From NCBI GenBank assembly GCA_964579245.1, contig CAZOFY010000078.1, positions 1 through 9,929 on the forward strand: a stretch of DNA of 9,929 nucleotides, written 5' to 3'. Under the pieces are notes generated by a model. It was given only the letters and a program-made list of their open reading frames with translations. It was not told the origin of the DNA and made no database searches. Position numbers and translations under genes: made by a program. Positions 1 to 4,996 of this stretch are shown here, one piece after another (within the stretch, counting starts at the first letter, position 1; every line of letters begins with the position of its first letter). This stretch comes from Firm-13 sp964579245 (GTDB taxonomy: Bacteria; Bacillota; Clostridia; Saccharofermentanales; Saccharofermentanaceae).

Positions 1-130
1 ACGATTTCGTATGTGCGTCAATGAGTAATAAAGAAGTTATTTGTCAATGATTACCCACGCAATCGGCGCAAAGAGACGATTTCGTATGTGCGTCAATGAG
101 TAATAAAGAAGTTATTTGTCAATGATTACC
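1..130. repeat. 75-bp tandem direct repeat, about 1.7 copies
   Basis: Bases 1-55 recur exactly at 76-130, a period of 75 bp. The next ten bases of the two copies (56-65 and 131-140) still match at seven positions before similarity fades. Each copy contains the word GTCAATGA twice, 26 bp apart, so the word occurs at 17, 43, 92 and 118; a one-base-longer variant, GTCGAATGA, lies at 149. All frames I checked through the unit contain stops, so it does not look like a coding repeat. The array touches the window edge and may have more copies upstream. The role is unknown; iteron-like protein binding sites or the edge of a mobile element are both possible. Confidence 0.9.
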
Positions 131-271
131 TACTAAATCGCGAAAAATGTCGAATGAGTATGTATCAGAGTGTGATATTTCGTTGTTTCTTATTAATAAT
201 TAACGTATAAAAATTCTATTTTCTGTTTTTGTATGTATAACTATGTGATGTCCCTATGATATTTTTCATGA

Positions 272-478
272 ACGTTATCTATTTATGCGTCAAAACAGTA
301 CGAGGACCCTTATAAGGTCCAGCAAGTAGTACGTCTCTTAAAGGAACAAGTTAAACCGGCCGTAGCTGCACTACTGCATCACGCAATAATGAGATACGAT
401 TACAAATTCCGAACCGGCAATTGTTGTAAGTCATTGAACGAATGTGATAGGCCAGCGCCGTTAGACGCGGGCAAGTAA
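272..478 (+). pseudogene. Possible decayed transposase-type fragment
   Basis: The frame is open for 68 codons from just after a TGA (269-271) to TAA (476-478), but has no start codon or ribosome binding site at its left end. The first half (around KQYEDPYKVQQVVRLLKEQ) has the basic, helical look of the N-terminal helix-turn-helix segment of IS3-type OrfA proteins. The second half is not recognisable. It ends 32 bp before an insertion-sequence-like terminus at 511-526, which fits a remnant of a mobile element. The similarity is a visual impression, not an alignment, and a chance open frame is a real alternative. Confidence 0.22.
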
Positions 479-510
479 TAGAGGCTTCTGCATCCTGAGC
501 TTTACAGTTC

Positions 511-526
511 ATTTTGCAACAGCCCC
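511..526 (-). mobile_element. Insertion-sequence-like terminal sequence
   Basis: Read on the minus strand these 16 bases are GGGGCTGTTGCAAAAT. Several transposase families have terminal inverted repeats built around a CTGTTGCAAA core. No matching inverted partner is visible between here and the left edge, so the other end is either outside the window or lost. The sequence could also be a solo terminus left by deletion. Confidence 0.35.
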
Positions 527-574
527 TTCTTTTTCTTCTTCAAATTGTTATACGCTCTGGCCGAATTTTTGAAG

Positions 575-588
575 GAGACAGGTGTCTC
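575..588 (-). terminator. Palindrome just after the small membrane protein gene
   Basis: GAGACA-GG-TGTCTC is a perfect inverted repeat beginning 3 bp beyond the stop codon of the minus-strand gene that ends at 592. The minus strand continues CTTCAAAAATTC, so there is no proper U-run. It may be a weak or Rho-assisted 3' end, or a binding site; the terminator call is tentative. Confidence 0.25.
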
Positions 589-591
589 TAT

Positions 592-1077
592 CTATTCATC
601 CTTCTTCTTAAAAGGCGACGGACCCTCCGGGTCATAATCGGGAATATCGGAAATATCCTCAAGCGAGTATCTCGAAGCGGAAAGCTCTCCCTGAGGCAGA
701 AGACCTCTAGCGAACTCCTCCTTCTGTTCCTGTGCTCCCTGGATCTTACGCTCGACCTGTCCGATCAGGCGGGTTACGGGGTCTTCATCCCAATTGAAAT
801 TATTCAGCATGATTTGATCAACGTAGGTAAGATAATCCACCGTCGACTGATCTTTATTGATAATCATAATCAAGCGGATAAAAACGATTGTCAGAGTGAT
901 CGGAAGAAGAGCAAGGAGAATCGAGAGAAAAAACGGTAATAATGCAAGCAGTTGCAGTGAAAGAGGAATCTCATCATATCGGATAAGATAGATAAATGCC
1001 CCGACCGCACAAAGGCCTCCAATGACGAACGCCTTCGTTTTGTTTGCGATTTTCGATTTTAACGTGTTTAATCTCAT
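592..1077 (-). CDS. Small membrane protein with charged cytoplasmic tail (unknown function)
   Basis: This encodes 161 residues. I placed the start at the ATG at 1077, not the longer frame from 1119, because GGAGGT lies 8 bases upstream and the ATG overlaps the upstream stop as ATGA, the usual mark of translational coupling. Two hydrophobic segments are visible: about residues 17-34, and a long one at about 39-73 that could be one or two membrane spans. From about residue 74 the chain is soluble, and it ends in an acidic, proline-rich stretch followed by KKKDE. I do not recognise a named family. The coupled zinc-ribbon gene upstream also ends in a membrane segment, so the two products probably sit together at the membrane. 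The gene may be the last of its transcript, because nothing intact follows on this strand. Confidence 0.75.
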   Translation of the reverse strand: MRLNTLKSKIANKTKAFVIGGLCAVGAFIYLIRYDEIPLSLQLLALLPFFLSILLALLPITLTIVFIRLIMIINKDQSTVDYLTYVDQIMLNNFNWDEDPVTRLIGQVERKIQGAQEQKEEFARGLLPQGELSASRYSLEDISDIPDYDPEGPSPFKKKDE

Positions 1078-2090
1078 AGAAAGTAACCTCCGATCAGCAT
1101 AAAGATCAGGAGTGAGCAAATAACAGAAGATGCCGCGAAAATAGCGAACGCCAGAAGTCCAACCTTCAACCGACTGATAGGATGATCGCCGGCAACTTTA
1201 CCCGTCTGCCCGTTCAGCGCGAAGGTATATGTTTTTCCGTGATAACCATAATTCAGAAACCAAACCGGCATAAAAACATACTCAGCCGAGGGAGTCTCAT
1301 AGTAGCTATTGTCCATATATCCGGCGTTTGCGTCACAGCAAGCTCCTTTTACGTAGTCCTTGACTCGCAGAAAAACCCTGCGAAGCAACTCGTCAGCTGA
1401 TATGTCGTAGTTCTCCGCTTGAAAGCCGGATAGAAACTTCGTGTCAAATTCGCGTAACTGTTCGTAATTATAGGGTTCAATGCATTCCATCAAGTAATCC
1501 GGAATATGCTTTGATCCGTCAAGCGGCACTTGTCTCCATATGAGTTCGCCACGCTTTTGTTTTGTATACGCACGCGTCCGTTTCTCTCCATTCGGCATCT
1601 CCTCGGTCATCGTATCGATATAGGAGCAATTCACTGATACATAGTAGTCAAATAGCCAGAAGGGTACATAGATGCCGGAAAGCTTCTTTATTTGTTGCTT
1701 CGATGTAAAATTCTTCGGCAAAAACCTGCTTTTCTTACACCAATCCAGGAATGCCTTCTCTGCCTCTTCTCTGCCGAAGGTAAAAGGGATGATACGCATT
1801 GGCTTAACGCCGCCGGTTACCGTCAATGATATACTCGGAGACCCGCAAAACGCGCAAAAGGTTGCTGCTGTGCCCGCAGTTGTAATAGACTTCGCGCCGC
1901 AGTTCTCACATAAGAAACAGGCTGCATCTTCTGCCCATGAATCACCAAGAATAAATCCATCCTTCGCCTCAAGCGAGGTAACGTCATCCGGTGAAATCTG
2001 CGTGCCGCAAAAACCGCACGCCATTTTCTTTGCATCCGGGTCGAAAACAAGACTGGCCGCGCAATTCGGACACCGATATGATTTAGCCAT
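1074..2090 (-). CDS. TFIIB-type double zinc-ribbon protein with C-terminal membrane anchor
   Basis: This encodes 338 residues starting at ATG 2090 behind a G-rich ribosome binding site (GGGGG). Two zinc ribbons are visible: Cys7/Cys10 with Cys25/Cys28, and Cys61/Cys64 with Cys79/Cys82. A central mixed domain follows (about 95-300), rich in Tyr and Trp and containing a YVPFWLFDYYV segment. The last 30 residues form one or two hydrophobic helices, so a tail anchor is likely. Proteins of this layout are common in Clostridia and are usually annotated as TFIIB-type zinc-ribbon-containing proteins. Despite the label there is no evidence of a transcription role; the zinc ribbons may mediate protein contacts. 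The stop overlaps the next gene's ATG, so the two are co-translated. Function is unknown. Confidence 0.85.
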   Translation of the reverse strand: MAKSYRCPNCAASLVFDPDAKKMACGFCGTQISPDDVTSLEAKDGFILGDSWAEDAACFLCENCGAKSITTAGTAATFCAFCGSPSISLTVTGGVKPMRIIPFTFGREEAEKAFLDWCKKSRFLPKNFTSKQQIKKLSGIYVPFWLFDYYVSVNCSYIDTMTEEMPNGEKRTRAYTKQKRGELIWRQVPLDGSKHIPDYLMECIEPYNYEQLREFDTKFLSGFQAENYDISADELLRRVFLRVKDYVKGACCDANAGYMDNSYYETPSAEYVFMPVWFLNYGYHGKTYTFALNGQTGKVAGDHPISRLKVGLLAFAIFAASSVICSLLIFMLIGGYFL

Positions 2091-2113
2091 ATAATACCCC
2101 CTATTTAAGGGCT

Positions 2114-2143
2114 ATTATATCTTATTCACTAGCGTAGTTTCAA
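2114..2143 (-). promoter_or_regulatory. Promoter of the zinc-ribbon/membrane protein operon
   Basis: On the minus strand a TTGAAA -35 box (2138-2143) is followed after 18 bases by a perfect TATAAT -10 box (2114-2119). This places the transcription start near 2107, with a 5' leader of under 20 bases ahead of ATG 2090. The promoter is framed by an inverted repeat, GGCTATT at 2110-2116 and AATAGCC at 2142-2148, which could be an operator. Confidence 0.7.
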
Positions 2144-2277
2144 TAGCCAACAGGATGAATCAACATTTTACTGTCGTTTTGACGCCTTCTTTCTCGGCCT
2201 TGCTTTTCGACAGGTCTGTGCTGACATAACAATCGGATATTTGTGACGGAATTGTTATCAATTTTATTTGTTATCCG

Positions 2278-2316
2278 TGTTAGAATAGACTCCCTGAAAT
2301 ACATTGTCTGGAGGAG
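2278..2316 (+). promoter_or_regulatory. Extended -10 promoter and ribosome binding site of the protease gene
   Basis: TGTTAGAAT at 2278-2286 matches an extended -10 element (TGn followed by TAGAAT); no good -35 box is present at the expected distance. The strong Shine-Dalgarno sequence GGAGGAG at 2310-2316 sits just ahead of GTG at 2320 and decides that start. The spacing from GGAGG to the start is a rather short 5 bases. Confidence 0.5.
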
Positions 2317-2319
2317 CTT

Positions 2320-4344
2320 GTGTTTATCAAGATTTCTGCCCTTCTTCTATCTTCTCTGCTCTTTCTCAGCCAATCCGTACCTTCTTGCGGAGTTCTCTTA
2401 AAAACCGGAGTGGAATCCGATGCGAACCCCTTTTCGGCACAAGATAAGGAGAGGCATGATTCACTCGCACAGGCCGTCTCGTTGTCTATAAATCCGGCAG
2501 AACTCAAGACCATCACGGAGGATCCATTCGATCCGGATCGATCTTTCCTTGTTCAGTTTACTGAAACATGCCAACTAACGGACATGGCTTCGTCCCTTGA
2601 CGGAGAAAGGTTCAGGTTTTGCGGATATAGTGAGAATCGCCTTGTCCTCCTTCAAACGGATTGTATCGACGATTTTCTTGCTAAGGCCGGAACAATCATC
2701 GCGTTCTGTGAGAAGGATCAGGTCATCTCTATCCTGCCGGAATCTCTGCCGAATGATGAGTATTATGAACAGCAATACTCCCACGACATGTTGAACATTC
2801 CTGAGGCATGGTCCTACACATCCGGATCTAATCACGTTGTTGTCGCCGTTATAGACTCAGGAATCATGAGAAACCATCCCGACTTCATCGGCGCATCCAT
2901 TCTGCCGGGAAGAACCTATTTGCCCGGGAAGCTGGGACCCTGCAAAGAAGATCTTCTGGGACACGGAACCTTGGTTTCCGGTGTAATTGCCGCTGTTACA
3001 GACAACGGGATCGGTGTTGCCGGTATATGTAAGAAGGTCTCGATCCTGCCGATGCAAATTTTCGACGGCGATGCATACACAACAGATTCGTCCGTTCTCT
3101 CCGCGCTTTACGATGCTGCAGATGCCGGAGCAGACGTTATCAGTATGAGTTTTATCTCAGATGAATTTTCCGGTCTGCATGACGCTGTGCAATATGCCTA
3201 CAACAAGAACTGCATATTGGTTGCCGGATCCGGAAATAGCAGCAGTGAAACCAAGTATTATCCGAGCTCATTTCCGGAGGTCGTATGTGTCGGTTCTGTT
3301 GGAGAAACCGGTGAATGGACTGATTTCTCAACCTATAGTGACGCCATGGATGTGGTCGCGCCCGGAGAAAACATAGCAACTACATACAATAACGGCGGCT
3401 TTGTTTCTGCGGACGGAACGTCTCTCTCCTGTCCCCATGTCTCCGCCGTAGCCGCCCTGGCGCGGACACTCTCTCCGGATATAAGCCCTTCTCAGTTCCT
3501 GGAGCTTGCGACATCCACCGCTAACGATGTTGCGCCTTCCGGGTATGATAAAAAGACAGGTTACGGAATCATCGATGCCGAGAGAATCCTCAGCAGCTTG
3601 TCCGGAACTCGAAATTTCGTCACCCGCTTCTATCAGCTGTGTCTGGGGCGCGAGCCCGATAAGGCGGGGCTGGATAACTGGTGCAGTCAGTTATCGACCA
3701 AGAAAATATCCGGTGCGGATGTCGCTTACGGCTTCGTTTTCAGCGAGGAATTCATCGGATCCAACAAGACAAACGAGGAATATGTCGATATCCTTTACAA
3801 GGCCTTCTTTAACCGCGAGCCGGATGCCGGCGGAAAGAAGAACTGGCTGGATGCACTCTCTTCCGGACTGAGCCGCAAGTACGTCCTTGCCGGATTTGTC
3901 GGGTCAACTGAGTTTTCCAATCTCTGCTCCTCTTACGGAATCGATGCAGGCAGCCTTACCTTGACCGAGCCGCGAGATCTCTATCCCGAGACGGCGAAGT
4001 TTGTTTCCCGGTTCTACCGGGAGTGCCTCGGAAGAACACCGGATACGGCAGGGCTCAATCAATGGGTCGCAGATTTACAGTCAGGGAAAAGTACCGGAGC
4101 ACAGGTTGCTTACGGATTTATCTTCAGCCAGGAGTTCACCAACAAGAACATCTCCGATGAGAACTATGTGACGATCCTCTATAAAGCCTTCTTCAACCGC
4201 AGTCCGGACAAGGCAGGTTACGACGGTTGGCTCAAGCAACTCAAAGACGGCACTGACAGAAAAACAGTGCTCGCCGGCTTTGTCAACTCGCAGGAATTTG
4301 CCGGACTGGCCGCCAGATATGGTATTCTGCCGGGTACGCTGTAA
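2320..4344 (+). CDS. Secreted S8 serine protease (subtilase) with two C-terminal DUF4214 modules
   Basis: This encodes 674 residues starting at GTG. Residues 1-22 look like a Sec signal peptide; the VPSC near its end is a poor lipobox, so lipidation is unlikely. A propeptide-like region spans about 70-140. The subtilisin fold spans about 160-425 with the full catalytic set: Asp179 in AVIDSG, His215 in GHGTLVSG, oxyanion Asn306 in AGSGN and nucleophile Ser368 in GTSLSCPHV. Residues 431-674 hold four related segments (near 433, 488, 561 and 616) with the pattern FYxxxLGRxPDxAGLxxW or LYKAFFNRxPDxxGxxxW, making two DUF4214 units of about 128 residues. DUF4214 occurs in secreted or surface proteins; a role in attachment is plausible but unproven. 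The cysteine count is high for an exported protease, which fits an anaerobe. The TAA stop lies in a tRNA-derived fragment. Confidence 0.95.
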   Translation: MFIKISALLLSSLLFLSQSVPSCGVLLKTGVESDANPFSAQDKERHDSLAQAVSLSINPAELKTITEDPFDPDRSFLVQFTETCQLTDMASSLDGERFRFCGYSENRLVLLQTDCIDDFLAKAGTIIAFCEKDQVISILPESLPNDEYYEQQYSHDMLNIPEAWSYTSGSNHVVVAVIDSGIMRNHPDFIGASILPGRTYLPGKLGPCKEDLLGHGTLVSGVIAAVTDNGIGVAGICKKVSILPMQIFDGDAYTTDSSVLSALYDAADAGADVISMSFISDEFSGLHDAVQYAYNKNCILVAGSGNSSSETKYYPSSFPEVVCVGSVGETGEWTDFSTYSDAMDVVAPGENIATTYNNGGFVSADGTSLSCPHVSAVAALARTLSPDISPSQFLELATSTANDVAPSGYDKKTGYGIIDAERILSSLSGTRNFVTRFYQLCLGREPDKAGLDNWCSQLSTKKISGADVAYGFVFSEEFIGSNKTNEEYVDILYKAFFNREPDAGGKKNWLDALSSGLSRKYVLAGFVGSTEFSNLCSSYGIDAGSLTLTEPRDLYPETAKFVSRFYRECLGRTPDTAGLNQWVADLQSGKSTGAQVAYGFIFSQEFTNKNISDENYVTILYKAFFNRSPDKAGYDGWLKQLKDGTDRKTVLAGFVNSQEFAGLAARYGILPGTL

Positions 4345-4383
4345 CCGGATTCGAACCTGACCTCTTCCTTACCATGGATGCGC
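4342..4383 (-). pseudogene. Partial, degenerate copy of tRNA-Thr
   Basis: Bases 4342-4357 repeat 4447-4462 of the intact tRNA-Thr gene exactly. After a 2-base deletion, 4358-4383 matches 4465-4490 with a single substitution. The copy covers the T arm, variable region and anticodon arm in the same orientation, but lacks the acceptor stem and D arm. Its first three bases are the stop codon of the protease gene. It lies beyond the tRNA operon terminator, so it is probably not transcribed. It is either a collapsed attachment-site duplication left by an element that integrated at the tRNA 3' end, or the decayed half of a tandem tRNA duplication. Confidence 0.85.
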
Positions 4384-4403
4384 CTTGCGTCCGAAATTTA
4401 TAT

Positions 4404-4434
4404 AAAAAAAGCTCCCCGCTCGGGGAGCTTTTTC
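4404..4434. terminator. Bidirectional rho-independent terminator
   Basis: AGCTCCCC and GGGGAGCT pair around a GCTC loop, with seven A bases on the left and five T bases on the right. The hairpin therefore terminates on both strands: the protease mRNA from the left and the tRNA operon from the right. Confidence 0.9.
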
Positions 4435-4437
4435 TTG

Positions 4438-4513
4438 TGGAGCCTTTAACCGGATTCGAACCGGTGACCTCATCCTTACCATGGATGCGCTCTACCTACT
4501 GAGCTATAAAGGC
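4438..4513 (-). tRNA. trnT: tRNA-Thr (anticodon GGU)
   Basis: The minus strand folds as a full cloverleaf. The acceptor stem GCCTTTA pairs with TAAAGGC, the discriminator is U73 and CCA is encoded. The anticodon stem CATCC/GGATG closes the loop ATGGTAA, giving anticodon GGU, which reads ACC and ACU. The T arm has the GGTTCGAATCC pattern. The length is 76 nt including CCA. It lies 10 bp downstream of tRNA-Gly in the same transcript. Confidence 0.97.
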
Positions 4514-4523
4514 GTTCGGTTGT

Positions 4524-4597
4524 TGGAGCGGATGACGGGAATCGAACCCGCGTTATCAGCTTGGGAAGCTGGAGTTCTGCCATTGAACTACATCCGC
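4524..4597 (-). tRNA. trnG: tRNA-Gly (anticodon CCC)
   Basis: The minus strand has acceptor GCGGATG pairing with CATCCGC, discriminator U73 and an encoded CCA. The anticodon loop TTCCCAA is closed by a CAGC/GCTG stem, with an unpaired C-A at the outer position, giving anticodon CCC for GGG codons. The T arm is CGGGTTCGATTCCCG. The length is 74 nt. It is the first gene of a two-tRNA operon. Confidence 0.95.
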
Positions 4598-4617
4598 GTC
4601 TCATAGACGCACGTAGA

Positions 4618-4647
4618 ATTATACTAGCGAAAATCCCTTTTTGTCAA
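4618..4647 (-). promoter_or_regulatory. Consensus promoter of the tRNA operon
   Basis: On the minus strand, TTGACA (4642-4647) and TATAAT (4618-4623) are both perfect consensus boxes, separated by 18 bases. Transcription should start near 4611, immediately ahead of the palindrome GCGTCT-ATG-AGACGC (4596-4610), whose last two bases are the first two of tRNA-Gly. Confidence 0.92.
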
Positions 4648-4662
4648 TATGAATCGGGGATA

Positions 4663-4687
4663 CCCCCGAACGGGGGAGTTTTTATTT
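4663..4687 (+). terminator. Plus-oriented hairpin with T-run and no obvious gene to serve
   Basis: CCCCCG-AA-CGGGGG is followed by AG and then TTTTTATTTT, a good intrinsic terminator in the plus direction. No plus-strand gene lies between the 4404 terminator and this site, so it may block read-through into the region behind the tRNA promoter. The overlapping hairpin GGGG-ATA-CCCC (4656-4666) shares the C-rich arm and cannot form at the same time. Confidence 0.6.
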
Positions 4688-4719
4688 TCGTGCAGGCGTT
4701 GTGTATGTACGATCTATAG

Positions 4720-4926
4720 TTATGAATCATGTCTCTTTGCTCCTCGTGTTAGATCCTGTACGGTTACCTCCGGATGATGATATCTCTTTCTTTTCGACGA
4801 GATATTTCTGTAGTCGATGGCGTGTTGCGGGCACCATTGGATGCACGCCATGCATTGCTGGCAGTTGTGTGCAAAAATGGGTCGGTTTTCTTCGATGCGG
4901 ACATTATGGACCGCTCTTGATTCCTC
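4720..4926 (-). pseudogene. C-terminal remnant of an EFR1-type 4Fe-4S ferredoxin
   Basis: The minus-strand frame is open from just after a TGA (4927-4929) to TAA at 4720 and has no start codon. From about 4911 it reads like the C-terminal part of EFR1-family proteins. CQQCMACIQWCP supplies the four cysteines of one 4Fe-4S cluster and is followed by the typical basic KRKRYHHPEV stretch. The N-terminal flavodoxin-like domain and the first 4Fe-4S motif are missing; only a VHNVRIEENRPIF linker precedes the cluster motif. The break lies next to the terminator of the upstream AraC-type gene (4936-4972), suggesting that a deletion or insertion joined foreign DNA here. An intact 2[4Fe-4S] EFR1 protein would carry electrons; this fragment should not be functional. 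Confidence 0.85.
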
Positions 4927-4935
4927 TCACCGTCG

Positions 4936-4972
4936 AAAAAACGCCCCCGGCGGTCCAGGACAACCGGGGGCG
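4936..4972 (-). terminator. Strong intrinsic terminator after the AraC/GyrI gene
   Basis: On the minus strand CGCCCCCGG and CCGGGGGCG form a perfect 9-bp GC-rich stem with a 13-base loop, followed by a run of six T. It begins 25 bp past the stop codon at 4997. Confidence 0.93.
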
Positions 4973-4996
4973 GCGCGAAGCTTTTCGAGAATCTTC

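Larger units (their letters stand above)
131..591. other. AT-rich region without an intact gene
   Basis: No reading frame here has a plausible start, ribosome binding site and family match. The first half is very AT-rich. The second half has near-neutral base composition and contains a startless open frame (272-478), a nested inverted repeat (298-333: GTAC and GGACC arms answered by GGTCC and GTAC) and an insertion-sequence-like terminus (511-526). The mixture looks like the debris of a mobile element, but no complete element can be delimited. Confidence 0.5.

Noticed and set aside
1..130. CRISPR array
   Set aside because: The conserved unit is 55 bp with a gap of only 20 bp, there are two copies only, and there are no cas genes; it is a simple tandem repeat.
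514..939. Plus-strand 141-codon open frame
   Set aside because: It lies largely opposite the small membrane protein gene and lacks a ribosome binding site; its composition is that of an antisense shadow.
1078..1119. N-terminal extension of the small membrane protein to 175 residues
   Set aside because: The ATG at 1077 has GGAGGT at good spacing and overlaps the upstream stop, while the longer start has no such signal.
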